This document shows, one piece after another, positions 53,601 to 61,503 of a DNA stretch of 64,000 bases. Positions within the stretch are counted from its first letter, which is position 1; every line of letters begins with the position of its first letter. A program made the position numbers and the translations under genes. Source of the DNA: Pelagibacterium halotolerans B2 (GTDB taxonomy: Bacteria; Pseudomonadota; Alphaproteobacteria; Rhizobiales; Devosiaceae); NCBI RefSeq assembly GCF_000230555.1, contig NC_016078.1:3880838-3944837 (forward strand). The letters are read 5' to 3'. The notes beneath the pieces were generated by a model. It was not told the DNA's origin and did no database searches. It worked only from the letters and a program-made list of their open reading frames with translations.

Positions 53601-54705
53601 CGCCGAAAATCTTTTGAAGCGCCATTATCAGGATCACGGCCTCTGGCTCACCTCGCTCGCCATGAGCGTCTGGGGCACGGCAAACATGCGAACCGGCGGC
53701 GACGACATCGCCCAGGCTCTGGCCCTGATCGGCGCCAAACCGGTCTGGCAGGGCGCCTCCCTCACCGTCTCGGGCTATGAGATCATCCCGCTCGCCAAGC
53801 TTGGCCGCCCGCGCGTCGATGTCACCTTGCGCATTTCGGGCCTGTTCCGCGATGCCTTCCCCGCCCAGATTGCCCTCTTCGACCGCGCCATCCGCGCCAT
53901 CGGGGCGCTGGACGAACCCATCGAGGATAACCCCATCGCCGCCCGCATGCGCACCGATGCCCTGGCCATGATGGAGGAGGGCGCCACGCAGGACGAAGCG
54001 GGGTTGCGCGCCGGCCACCGCATTTTCGGCGCCGCGCCGGGCGGCTATGGCACCGGCATCGGCAAATTGGTCGAGACCGGAAAATGGGCCGAAAAATCCG
54101 ACCTCGCCGACGCCGTCCTCGCCACCGGCCAATACGCCTATGGTGCCCACGCCGAAGGTCTGCCCGAAAAAACGCTGTTCGCCGCGCGCCTCAAATCCGC
54201 CGATGCCGTCGTCCACGTTCAGGACAATGCCGAGCACGACCTGCTCGACTCCGACCAGTACTATCAGTTCGAGGGCGGCCTTTCCGCCGCCGTCGAAACC
54301 CTCTCGGGCCACAAGCCCGCCGCCTACCACCTCGATACCTCCCGCCCCGAAACCCCAAAGGTCAGAACGCTCGAAGAAGAAATCGCCCGCGTCATGCGCG
54401 CCCGTGTGGTCAATCCCAAATGGATCGACGCCATGAAGCGCCACTCCTATCGCGGCGCCTTCGAGATCATCGCGACAGTCGATTTCATGTTCGGCTTCGC
54501 CGCCACCACCGGCGCTGTCAAATCCCACCATTTCGACATGGCCTTTGCCGCCTTTATCGAGGACGACGCCACCCGCGATTTCCTCATCGCCGCCAACCGC
54601 TTCGGCTATGACGAACTGATCGAAAAGTTCAACGAGGCCCGCCTGCGCGGCTTCTGGACCCCCCGCTCCAATTCCGCCTATGCCCATCTCGAGGACGCGA
54701 CATGA
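50632..54705 (+). CDS. cobN: Cobaltochelatase subunit CobN
   Basis: 1357 residues, longer than the roughly 1250-1275 usual. Family blocks are present: LWCEDTLAHARLIVIRLIGG at about 64-83, VIQLVQGSRPPVMWEADPRG, ALVLANYPLKDGRLANGVGYD, NTFGIDALIHNGKHGNLEWLPGKA, LPTGRNFYSVDNRAIP and FSVDNR-type middle, and SVWGTANMRTGGDD then AEHDLLDSDQYYQFEGGL. With CobS and CobT (not here) it inserts Co2+ into hydrogenobyrinic acid a,c-diamide with ATP. Residues about 208-263 and 494-548 are low-complexity Pro/Gly/Glu/Arg tracts encoded by in-frame family D palindromic repeats, explaining the extra length. Confidence 0.95.
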   Translation: MHLLAAQAGALQQEGEAIDLAQTPGDFAFASSADSELSMLAAAADRVGEDGLRLANLMRLSHNFSVDLWCEDTLAHARLIVIRLIGGSAYWPYGCDEIEMLARQNSIPLAFLPGDATPDPVLLARSTIAEHDWHTLHKLFLTGGPDNADAILSAFRALAAGNPIARAPNPFPAFGFWDRERGIVQTFGPVAPIPSHAESVLDFGAPATPVTPSPLGGEGRGEGGATSTAPAAPLPSGERACPRPDRGSTIAQQGAGERGFAPSATVPILFYRAVLEGAGTATLEALIDGLKSRGLAPVPIVISSLKSPDCAGFVRQTLGDIQPAAIFNLTGFALGINDLASDKNPFAFTDAPVIQLVQGSRPPVMWEADPRGLTSKDLAMQVVLPEIDGRVGALIVGHKAEAVWHERTQCLLTAFTPEPDGIARAVALAQNYARLRAKSPAQRKIALVLANYPLKDGRLANGVGYDAPQSSVEILQVLSEAGYDIGSSNPAPEHAADPSPQPSPPAGEREAQVARPEPHLPSPLERGEGGPEGRMRGGQRLPSSPTLSSGTALIEHLQTGPTNARPQHGTSDAILPVQTYKSWLETLHPCIREDVPARWGAPEADPFVRGDAFHLPIKIFGNIAILLQPARAYDVAEELSFHDPNLVPPHAYIASYLWLKNTFGIDALIHNGKHGNLEWLPGKANALDSESYPSVLWGQLPHFYPFIVNDPGEGTQAKRRTGATIIDHLVPPLTRAETYGPLKDLEALLDEYYAALGMDQRRLESLKRKILDFTRDARLDLDLRLPADETEALNQIDNFLCELKEAQIRDGLHIFGQSPKGNFERDLLVAFARVPRGEGQGGDASLIRALADDLKLGIDPLALDLAAPWTGPKPQALMDQGMWRSNGDTIERLEALAADLVTGRAPDPAWISTIAVLDTIQTTIRPRLAASGPNEIRSLLDGLAGKFVAPGPSGAPTRGRIDTLPTGRNFYSVDNRAIPTQTAWALGQKAAENLLKRHYQDHGLWLTSLAMSVWGTANMRTGGDDIAQALALIGAKPVWQGASLTVSGYEIIPLAKLGRPRVDVTLRISGLFRDAFPAQIALFDRAIRAIGALDEPIEDNPIAARMRTDALAMMEEGATQDEAGLRAGHRIFGAAPGGYGTGIGKLVETGKWAEKSDLADAVLATGQYAYGAHAEGLPEKTLFAARLKSADAVVHVQDNAEHDLLDSDQYYQFEGGLSAAVETLSGHKPAAYHLDTSRPETPKVRTLEEEIARVMRARVVNPKWIDAMKRHSYRGAFEIIATVDFMFGFAATTGAVKSHHFDMAFAAFIEDDATRDFLIAANRFGYDELIEKFNEARLRGFWTPRSNSAYAHLEDAT
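51255..51420. repeat. Family D repeat inside cobN (first)
   Basis: CCCTCTCCCCTCGGGGGAGAGGG hairpin, GTGAGGGGGGCGCC, then a second CCTCTCCCTTCGGGGGAGAGAG, and CCCGACCTGATCGGGGGTCG. Reads through as Pro/Gly/Glu/Arg-rich protein with no stop, residues about 208-263. Confidence 0.85.
52112..52275. repeat. Family D repeat inside cobN (second)
   Basis: GACCCCTCACCCCAGCCCTC then CCGGGGAGAGGG, followed by TTCTCCCCTCGAGAGGGGAGAA, then GTCGGATGAGGGGTGGTC. Outer and inner arms as in the intergenic copy at 26521-26640. In frame, residues about 494-548. Confidence 0.85.
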
Positions 54706-55346
54706 CCGAACGCCAGCCCAAGAAAACCGACCTCATGACCGAGGCCGAGCGCGACGCCTACCACGCCGAAAAGATGAAAAAGAAAAAGGCCGCCCGCGAC
54801 AAGCTGGTCGAGGCGAACGCCAACGAAAAGGGCCTGCTCATCGTTCACACCGGCAAGGGCAAGGGCAAATCCACAGCCGCCTTCGGCATGGTGTTCCGCG
54901 GCATCGCCCATGGCTTCAAAATCGGCATCGTCCAGTTCGTCAAGGGCAAGTGGCACACCGGCGAGCGCGACATTCTCGAACATTTCCCCGATCAGGTCTC
55001 GATCAACGCCATGGGCGATGGCTTCACCTGGGAAACCCAGGACCGCCAGCGCGACCTTGCCGCCGCCCGCCAGGCCTGGGACCGGGCAAAGGAACTGATC
55101 GCCGACCCCGACTACCAGATGATCCTGCTCGACGAGCTCAACATCTGCCTGCGCTACGATTACCTGCCCCTCGACGAGGTGATCGAAACCCTCAAATCCC
55201 GCCCCGCCGACAAGCACGTCATCGTCACCGGCCGCAACGCCAAGGACGAACTGATCGAGATCGCCGACCTCGTCACCGAAATGACCCAGATCAAGCACCC
55301 CTTCCGCGAACAGGGCATCAAGGCCCAGGCCGGAATTGAATTCTAA
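54702..55346 (+). CDS. cobO: Corrinoid adenosyltransferase CobO
   Basis: 214 residues. N-terminal Lys-rich helix, then Walker A HTGKGKGKSTAAFGM (about 47-60), VQFVKGKWHTGERDIL, and DELNICLRYDYLPLDEVIETLKSRP. The enzyme transfers the adenosyl group of ATP to reduced cob(I)yrinic acid a,c-diamide. The start overlaps the cobN stop as ATGA, and the normal gene order in alphaproteobacteria is cobW-cobN-cobO. Confidence 0.95.
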   Translation: MTERQPKKTDLMTEAERDAYHAEKMKKKKAARDKLVEANANEKGLLIVHTGKGKGKSTAAFGMVFRGIAHGFKIGIVQFVKGKWHTGERDILEHFPDQVSINAMGDGFTWETQDRQRDLAAARQAWDRAKELIADPDYQMILLDELNICLRYDYLPLDEVIETLKSRPADKHVIVTGRNAKDELIEIADLVTEMTQIKHPFREQGIKAQAGIEF

Positions 55347-55364
55347 ATTGGGTTAAATGGCCCA

Positions 55365-55505
55365 GGACCAGTCGAGATTCAGCTCAGGGTGAGCCGAAAA
55401 TGATGGTTTTCGAGAACTGGAGCGGAGCGTACTTATGTACGTGAGCACCGGAAGCGCAGAAAACCGCCATTTGCAGGCCACCATGGGCTGAATGTCGATT
55501 GGTCC
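55365..55505. repeat. MITE-like palindromic element after cobO
   Basis: 141 bp with 19-bp terminal inverted repeats (GGACCAGTCGAGATTCAGC and GCTGAATGTCGATTGGTCC, two mismatches). Inside are paired GAAAATGATGGTTTTC/GAAAACCGCCATTT and a central AGCGTACTTATGTACGT. No protein frame. Its right end meets the stop codon of the convergent gene. Confidence 0.7.
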
Positions 55506-55996
55506 TAAAAGCAGGCCCCGTCCTGGCCCAGACTCTGCCCCAGCCGGTTGACCACGGAGTCGAACGCCGGCACGTCCATCGCCGGATAGTCGAGCCGCAC
55601 ATTGGCGGTCTGCTGCCCGTTACAGACGAGGATCGTCTTGGCATAGAAAACATGCCCGCCCCGCGTGCCGCCCCAGGCCGCCCAGTCGGGGGTTTCCGAG
55701 CGATAGGTGATCGCCCAGCCCTCTGCCTCGTCCGCCCCGATCCGGCGGCGCATTTCGGTCAGAAAATCGGCGCCCTGGCTCGGCCCGCCCCATGCGGTGA
55801 TGCTCGCCCGCCCGTTCGATGCGCGAAACCGCCTGCCTTCGCCCGCCACCTGGGCCGGGCCATCGGCGACGAAATCGGCCGGAATATCCACGGCCGCCCC
55901 GAATCGCGCATTGACATAACGCGTCCAGTCCGCCGCCGGAAAGCTCCCGGAAACGCTGGTAAAAATGGCTATGGCAAGGACAAGCTGGCGCAACAT
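55505..55996 (-). CDS. Secreted protein of unknown function
   Basis: 163 residues from the ATG encoding MLRQLVLAIAIFTSVSGSFPA, a signal peptide cleaved after about residue 21; a TTG 36 nt upstream is in frame. The mature part (WTRYVNARFGAAVDIPADF, RFRASNGRASITAWGG, TRGGHVFYAKTILVCNGQQTANVRLDYPA) is a compact beta-rich domain seen in alphaproteobacterial periplasmic proteins. Two Cys (LVCNG and the C-terminal ACF) could form a disulfide. Lies between cobO and a LacI gene without clear link to cobalamin. Confidence 0.8.
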   Translation of the reverse strand: MLRQLVLAIAIFTSVSGSFPAADWTRYVNARFGAAVDIPADFVADGPAQVAGEGRRFRASNGRASITAWGGPSQGADFLTEMRRRIGADEAEGWAITYRSETPDWAAWGGTRGGHVFYAKTILVCNGQQTANVRLDYPAMDVPAFDSVVNRLGQSLGQDGACF

Positions 55997-56128
55997 TTTG
56001 CGATGATTGCCCGCCGATTGTGGTTTTCGCAAGCCGTCTGGTCCCGTTCATGCAGCGCCATGGTTCCGCTCGGGCTCCAATTGGCGTAAACAGGGGCCCT
56101 CAAAAATATGCGCTTGGGGCAGGGGCAA

Positions 56129-57148
56129 GTGAAAAGACCATCCATCGGAGACGTGGCGCGCCAGGCCGGCGTGTCGACGGCAACCGTCTCGCGGGCCATC
56201 AATGCGCCTGAAACGGTCACCGAAAAGACCCGCCGCAAGGTGCAGGAAGCCGTCGATGCCCTCCATTACGTGCAATCGGAAACCGCGCGCAATTTCAAAA
56301 AGCAGCGCGCCAACACCGTGCTCGTCGTCGCCGCCGATATCGGCAACATCTATTATTCGGAGATTTTCCGCGGCATCCAGCGCCGCGCCGAAGCCTCGGC
56401 CTATTCCATCATCATCGCCAATCCCAGCCCCGGCGGCACTCAGGATCTGATCCTGTCCAACCTGCGCAACGCCAGGGTCGATGGCGTCATCATCCTCTCG
56501 GGCCACGAAATCCTCGATCACGATCTGTCCCTGCTGCAACAGCTCTATGCCGGCACCCCGCCCATCGTCGCCATGAGCGAGGAGCGTGGCTATATGCGCG
56601 TGCCCCACATCCTCATCGACAATGAGCGCGCCGGCTATATCGCCGGCCGGCACCTTATCGAAATGGGCCACACCCGCATCGGCCATGCCTATGGCCCGCA
56701 CCGCACCCCCGTCCGCCGCGCCCGCGCCAACGGGCTGCGCCGCGCGCTCACCGAAGCGGGGGTGCCCATCAACGACACATGGTTCTTCGAGGGCGGCTTT
56801 TCGGCCATCGGCGGCCGCGCCGCCGCCCAGAGCTTTTTGTCCCTCAAGGACCGCCCCACCGCCGTTTTCTGCGCCAATGACGAGGCGGCCATGGGGTTTG
56901 TTTCCCAGCTCCACCGCTACGGCGTTTCGGTGCCCGGCGATCTTTCCGTCATGGGGTTCGACGATATCGTGCTCGCCGATACCTATGTTCCCGGCCTTTC
57001 CACGGTCCACCAGCCCAAGGAGGAGATGGGCCGCCACGCCATGAGCCTGGTCCTCGACATCATCGAGGCGCGCACCAGATCCGACCTCCCCATAATCGAA
57101 TTGCCCGTCCATTTGGTCCCCCGCGAGTCCGTCGCCCGCATCACCTGA
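56129..57148 (+). CDS. LacI-family transcriptional regulator
   Basis: 339 residues from the GTG that follows AGGGG; an ATG at 56108 is in frame but without ribosome site. The LacI DNA-binding domain SIGDVARQAGVSTATVSRAI with hinge helix is at residues 4-60, then a periplasmic-binding-like effector domain (VVAADIGNIYYSEIFRGIQRR, DNERAGYIAGRHLIEMGH, FCANDEAAMGF, VMGFDDIVLADTYVPGLSTV). Probably senses a sugar. No transport or catabolic operon lies beside it, so its target is elsewhere. Confidence 0.92.
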   Translation: MKRPSIGDVARQAGVSTATVSRAINAPETVTEKTRRKVQEAVDALHYVQSETARNFKKQRANTVLVVAADIGNIYYSEIFRGIQRRAEASAYSIIIANPSPGGTQDLILSNLRNARVDGVIILSGHEILDHDLSLLQQLYAGTPPIVAMSEERGYMRVPHILIDNERAGYIAGRHLIEMGHTRIGHAYGPHRTPVRRARANGLRRALTEAGVPINDTWFFEGGFSAIGGRAAAQSFLSLKDRPTAVFCANDEAAMGFVSQLHRYGVSVPGDLSVMGFDDIVLADTYVPGLSTVHQPKEEMGRHAMSLVLDIIEARTRSDLPIIELPVHLVPRESVARIT

Positions 57149-57190
57149 CCGCCGCGCCGAGGCTGCCCCGAACTCCTCCTCCCCACCCCC

Positions 57191-57227
57191 GTCATCCCGG
57201 GCGAAGACCCGGGACCCAGTACCCCCA
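57191..57227. repeat. Family B palindrome
   Basis: GTCATCCCGGGCGAAGACCCGGGACCCAGTACCCCCA, almost identical to 11591-11628 including the preceding CCCCACC. Confidence 0.75.
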
Positions 57228-57312
57228 ACCTCTCTTCCGCCCCCCAACACATTGCCCGTTCCCCCCAACCATGCTAGGCGACAAAACCGAACTGCCTCAC
57301 TCAAGTTAAATT

Positions 57313-58311
57313 TTGGCGTTGAAGACCCCGCTCGTATTTTCCACCTCGCCTCGCGGCGATGAGATCGCCCGTCACGTGGCCCAGCTTCTGGGCGCGCCGG
57401 TGCATCTGTGCGGTCCGGGGCGTGTCGATGCCACGCCTCTGGTCGCCGATGCCTATCGCCAGGGCGCGCCCATCGTGGGGGTCTGCGCCACAGGCGCGCT
57501 GATCCGCCTGCTCGATGGCGTCTTGGGCGACAAGATGTCCGAGCCGCCCGTGGTTGCCGTCTCCGCTGATGGCAAGGTCGCCGTTCCCTTGCTCGGCAGC
57601 CATCGCGGCGCCAACGCTCTGGCCCGCTGGATCGCCGATGGCTTTCGCGGCTTTGCCGCCGTCACCGCCACCTCCGATACGCTTTACGATTTCTCCCTCG
57701 ACGATCCGCCCCCAGGCTATGTGGTGGCCAACCCCGAGGCGGTGCGCCCGCTCATGGCGGCACTTTTGAAGGGCGAAAAACTGCGCGTCGAGGGCCTGTC
57801 GGGCTGGCTCGAGCTTGCCGGCTATCCCGTGTCGCGCGATGGCAGCCAGTTGCTCCGTCTCACCGAAAGCCCTGCACCCGGCCCCGGCCTGCTCGTCCAC
57901 CCCAAAACCATAATTGCCGGGCTCGGCTGCACCAGCAGGGCCGCTTGTTCCGAAGTGGTGGACCTCCTTGAGGCAGCGCTCGAAACCGCCGGCGTCGCGC
58001 CCAAGGCCCTTGCCGCGCTCGCCACCATCCACACCCACGCCAGAACCCCGGCCCTGCTCGAAGCCGCCGATCATTTCGGCGTACCCCTGCGCACCTTCAC
58101 CCGCCGCGAGATCGACCGCGAGAAAAAGCGCCTGGCAACCCCATCGGCCACTGTCGAGGCGGCCATCGGCGTGGCCGGCGTGTGCGAGGCGGTGGCGATA
58201 AAGGCCGGCACGCTGATCGTGCCCAAACAGATCGCGGGCAATGTGACCTGCGCTCTGGGCCGGGCCGATACGCCCATAGACATCACCCGGTTCGGAAAAT
58301 CCGCGCTATAG
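57313..58311 (+). CDS. cbiG: CbiG-like cobalamin biosynthesis protein
   Basis: 332 residues. The N-terminal half has the CbiG signature GSHRGANALARWIADGF, preceded by VGVCATGALIRLLDGVLGDK. The C-terminal domain (IAGLGCTSRAACSEVVDLLEAAL, then LATIHTHARTPALLEAA) is the CbiG_C/CobE domain. CbiG opens the delta-lactone ring of cobalt-precorrin-5A in the early-cobalt pathway; here it occurs with CobN, a late-cobalt enzyme, which is odd. The start is uncertain: TTG at 57313 or 57319, no ribosome site. Overlaps the convergent cobK by 29 nt. Confidence 0.85.
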   Translation: MALKTPLVFSTSPRGDEIARHVAQLLGAPVHLCGPGRVDATPLVADAYRQGAPIVGVCATGALIRLLDGVLGDKMSEPPVVAVSADGKVAVPLLGSHRGANALARWIADGFRGFAAVTATSDTLYDFSLDDPPPGYVVANPEAVRPLMAALLKGEKLRVEGLSGWLELAGYPVSRDGSQLLRLTESPAPGPGLLVHPKTIIAGLGCTSRAACSEVVDLLEAALETAGVAPKALAALATIHTHARTPALLEAADHFGVPLRTFTRREIDREKKRLATPSATVEAAIGVAGVCEAVAIKAGTLIVPKQIAGNVTCALGRADTPIDITRFGKSAL

Positions 58312-59047
58312 CCTCTTGCGCCCAGGCCACCGAATCCACGGTCTCGGCCCTTGGCAGCCGGGGGCGCCTGATCACGATGATGGGGATGGAAAGCTGCGTT
58401 GCGGCGGCGAGTTTGGCTGCCACCTGCGCCCCGCCCGAATTCTTGGTCACCAGATGGGTGATGCCGTGCTCTTCCATAAGCTCGGTTTCCCCTTCAAGCG
58501 TAAATGGCCCGCGCGCCGCAATCACCGTCCAGTCAGTCGGAAGTCCTGCCGGCACCTCGATCATGCGCGCCACAAACTCGACATTGGTCTGGGCCAGAAA
58601 CTGTCCAAGGTCCTGCCGCCCAACCGTCAGCAACACCCGGGCGCCGCGCGGCAGGGCGTGCACCGCATCGAGGGTCGACCCGACCTCCAGCCAGATCGCG
58701 CCTTCGGGCTTTTTCCACGCCGGGCGTTCCAGCCGGATCAGGCGCACTTTGGCATCGGCTGCCGCGGCAACCGCATTGGCCGAGATTTGCGCGGCGAAAG
58801 GATGGGTCGCGTCCACCACCATCTCGATCCGGTTCGATTTGAGGTACTCGGCCAGCCCTTCCCTGCCGCCGAACCCGCCCATGCGCACCACGCCTTCGGG
58901 AAAGCGCGGGGTGTCGGTGCGCCCGGCCAGAGACGTTGTGACCGCGTAACCGGCCTTTACCAGCAGGCCCGCGAGCTCGCGCGCCTCGGTCGTGCCTCCA
59001 AGGATCAATATGCGCCGTCCGGTGGTGTCGCGATTGCCCCAATTCAT
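58283..59047 (-). CDS. cobK: Precorrin-6A reductase CobK
   Basis: 254 residues. NADPH-binding ILILGGTTEARELAGLL at the N-terminus, then DATHPFAAQISANAVAAA and LEVGSTLDAVHALPRGARVLLTVGRQDL, and KNSGGAQVAAKLAAATQL near the end. Reduces precorrin-6A to precorrin-6B. It is the only cobalamin gene in the window on the minus strand. Its 3' end overlaps the 3' end of cbiG by 29 nt, and its start is 33 nt from the divergent cobA start, so the two share a promoter region. Confidence 0.93.
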   Translation of the reverse strand: MNWGNRDTTGRRILILGGTTEARELAGLLVKAGYAVTTSLAGRTDTPRFPEGVVRMGGFGGREGLAEYLKSNRIEMVVDATHPFAAQISANAVAAAADAKVRLIRLERPAWKKPEGAIWLEVGSTLDAVHALPRGARVLLTVGRQDLGQFLAQTNVEFVARMIEVPAGLPTDWTVIAARGPFTLEGETELMEEHGITHLVTKNSGGAQVAAKLAAATQLSIPIIVIRRPRLPRAETVDSVAWAQEAIARIFRTG

Positions 59048-59080
59048 GGCATAGATTTATACAGCGCTACGAAAAAGGAA

Positions 59081-59938
59081 ATGGGGATTCGCGTGTTCGG
59101 CTGGTTCAGGCGCAAATCGGTGGAAAAGGGCCATTTCGCCGCCCTCGATTCCGCACGCTTTCCCGACTTTGCGCCCGGTTCGGTCTGGCTGGTCGGCGCC
59201 GGCCCCGGCGCGCCCGGGCTTTTGACGCTTTTGGGCTATCACGCCCTGGGTCGGGCGGACATTATCGTCTATGACGCGCTCGTTTCCCCCGCCCTGCTCG
59301 ATATGGCCAACCCCAGGGCCGAAAAAATCTATGCCGGCAAGCGCGGCGGCAAGCCTTCGCCCAAACAGGCCGATATCACCTTAAAACTCGTCGAACACGC
59401 CCGGTCCGGAAAACGGGTGCTGCGATTGAAGGGCGGCGACCCCATGATGTTCGGACGCGGCGGCGAGGAGGTCCAGACCCTGGCCCGCGAAAATATCCCT
59501 TTCCGCATCGTGCCCGGTATCACGGCGGGCATCGGTGGGCTGGCCTATGCCGGGATTCCCGTCACCCATCGCGACACCAATCACACTGTGATTTTTCTCA
59601 CCGGCCACGATGAAAAAGGCGGCATCCCGCAGGGCGTGGATTGGCCCGCCATCGCCACGGCGTCCCCGGTCATCGTCATGTACATGGCCGTCAAGCACCT
59701 CCCCTCGATCGCCGAAAAACTGATCGCCGCCGGCCGCGATGGGTCCGATCGCCTCGCCATCGTCTCCAACGCCGCCTTGCCCGATCAGTCCGTCCTCGAA
59801 ACAACGCTGGGCCGGGCAGGGGATCTGGCCGACGCCGCCGTGCCCACCCCCGCAATCATCGTCCTCGGCCCGGTCTCGCGCTACCGCGAAACCTTCGACT
59901 GGTACGCAGGCCCCCTGCGGGAGAACACCATTGGCTGA
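59081..59938 (+). CDS. cobA: Uroporphyrinogen-III C-methyltransferase CobA (SUMT)
   Basis: 285 residues. The SAM-dependent methylase core: VWLVGAGPGAPGLLTLLGYHAL, YDALVSPALLD, VLRLKGGDPMMFGRGGEE, VPGITAGIGGLAYAGIPVTHRD and VIVMYMAVKHL. It makes precorrin-2, the branch-point step for cobalamin and sirohaem. The first 28 residues (VFGWFRRKSVEKG and on) are an extension before the core. ATG at 59081 is chosen; a GTG at 59093 in the same frame is also possible. Ends 218 nt before cobB, with repeats between. Confidence 0.93.
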   Translation: MGIRVFGWFRRKSVEKGHFAALDSARFPDFAPGSVWLVGAGPGAPGLLTLLGYHALGRADIIVYDALVSPALLDMANPRAEKIYAGKRGGKPSPKQADITLKLVEHARSGKRVLRLKGGDPMMFGRGGEEVQTLARENIPFRIVPGITAGIGGLAYAGIPVTHRDTNHTVIFLTGHDEKGGIPQGVDWPAIATASPVIVMYMAVKHLPSIAEKLIAAGRDGSDRLAIVSNAALPDQSVLETTLGRAGDLADAAVPTPAIIVLGPVSRYRETFDWYAGPLRENTIG

Positions 59939-59990
59939 AGCCCTTCACCCCGCCAACGCGTCTCTTCCCCCCACACTCGCCCACCCCCCA

Positions 59991-60107
59991 TCGCTTCCCC
60001 GGCGAAAGCCGGGGCCCATGTGCGTCGCCACGAACTCTATCGGTTGGACCAATGCCGCTGGACCCCGGCCGGAGTTGATCCCGGCGAAAGCCGGGACCGG
60101 GGCAGGG
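59991..60107. repeat. Family C palindromes between cobA and cobB
   Basis: CGCTTCCCCGGCGAAAGCCGGGG and, about 60 nt later, GATCCCGGCGAAAGCCGGGA with CCCCGG/CCGGGG. Same arrangement as other family C loci. Confidence 0.7.
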
Positions 60108-60156
60108 CGGCAGCAGAACGCGCGCCGGCAGTGGTTGACCGCGCAGGAGTTGGCTC

Positions 60157-61503
60157 GTGACTGATCCGTCCCCACGTGGCTTCATCATCGCCGCCCCCCG
60201 TTCGGGCTCGGGCAAGACCGCCATAACGCTCGGCATCGCCCGCGCGCTCGTCAATGCGGGCTATCGCGTCGCCCCGGCAAAGACCGGCCCGGACTATATC
60301 GATCCCGCCTTCCTCTCCAGAGCGGCCGGCTCCCCCGCCATCAATCTCGACCCCTGGGCCATGGATGCCGCCACCCTCAAAGCCCGCGCCGCCCGACACG
60401 CCGAGGACCACGATACCCTCCTGATCGAGGGGGTCATGGGCCTTTTCGATTCCGCTATCGACGGCACGGGCTCCACCGCCGATCTTGCCGCAACGCTCAA
60501 CCTCCCCGTCATTCTCGTCATCGATTGTGACCGTCAGGCCCAGTCCGTAGCCGCTTTGGTCCACGGCTTTGCCTCATGGCGCGAGGATGTCGCCATCGCC
60601 GGTGTCATCCTCAACAAGGTCGCCTCCGACCGCCACGAAACCATGCTGCGGTCCGCGCTGGCCAAGACAGCCATCCCCTGTCTCGGTGCCATCCCCCGCC
60701 GCGCCGATCTCGCGTTGCCCGAGCGCCATCTCGGCCTCGTCCTCCCCGGCGATATCGAGGGCATCGACGGTCATCTGGCCCGCGCCGGATCGATGATGAC
60801 CACCCATCTCGATTTTCACCTGCTCGGCGCCATCGCCGCGCCGGTGGCATCCGCCGCGCAAATCCCCAGCCTTACCCCCCTCGGCCAGCGCATCGCCATC
60901 GCCCACGACGCGGCCTTTGCCTTTATTTATCCCCACCTGCTCGAAAGCTGGCACACTGCCGGCGCATCGCTGAATTTTTTTTCGCCCCTGGCAAACGAAG
61001 CGCCCGATGCAGACGCCGACGCGGTTTTCCTCCCCGGCGGCTATCCCGAACTGCACGGCGCCACCCTCGCCAATGCGTCGGGTTTCAAATCGGGCCTCCT
61101 CAAAGCCCGCGACCGTGGCGCGCTGATCTATGGCGAATGCGGTGGCTATATGGTCCTGGGGCAAACCCTCACGGACAAAACCGGGGCCACATACCCCATG
61201 GCGGGCCTCCTGCCGGTTTCGACCGCCATCGACCGCCCCAGGCGCGTCCTCGGCTATCGCCGTCTCACCCATTCCTCGCCATTGCCCTGGCCGGAAAGCC
61301 TGCGCGCGCACGAATTTCATTATTCCCAACAATATTTCCCCAATGTTGAGCAATCTGGCGTCACCGAACGCTCAACTCCATACCTTTTGCCGCCATTGTT
61401 TGGCGCGTTTGACGCGCTCGATACCCCCCTCGACCCCATGGGCTGCGTGCTGGAAAAAGTCATGGGCTCTTACGCCCACATCATCGAGGGAGCCCGGAAA
61501 TGA
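60157..61503 (+). CDS. cobB: Hydrogenobyrinic acid a,c-diamide synthase CobB
   Basis: 448 residues from the GTG after AGGAG at 7 nt. N-terminal dethiobiotin-synthetase-like ATPase: APRSGSGKTAITLGIARAL, PDYIDPAFLS, IEGVMGLFDS. The C-terminal glutamine amidotransferase domain has the nucleophile Cys in YGECGGYMVLGQ. It amidates carboxylates a and c of hydrogenobyrinic acid. Its stop overlaps the cobQ ATG as ATGA. Confidence 0.95.
   Translation: MTDPSPRGFIIAAPRSGSGKTAITLGIARALVNAGYRVAPAKTGPDYIDPAFLSRAAGSPAINLDPWAMDAATLKARAARHAEDHDTLLIEGVMGLFDSAIDGTGSTADLAATLNLPVILVIDCDRQAQSVAALVHGFASWREDVAIAGVILNKVASDRHETMLRSALAKTAIPCLGAIPRRADLALPERHLGLVLPGDIEGIDGHLARAGSMMTTHLDFHLLGAIAAPVASAAQIPSLTPLGQRIAIAHDAAFAFIYPHLLESWHTAGASLNFFSPLANEAPDADADAVFLPGGYPELHGATLANASGFKSGLLKARDRGALIYGECGGYMVLGQTLTDKTGATYPMAGLLPVSTAIDRPRRVLGYRRLTHSSPLPWPESLRAHEFHYSQQYFPNVEQSGVTERSTPYLLPPLFGAFDALDTPLDPMGCVLEKVMGSYAHIIEGARK

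Noticed and set aside
55384..55653. Minus-strand frame extending through the MITE-like element
   Set aside because: It is the repeat read as protein joined to another frame of the secreted-protein gene.
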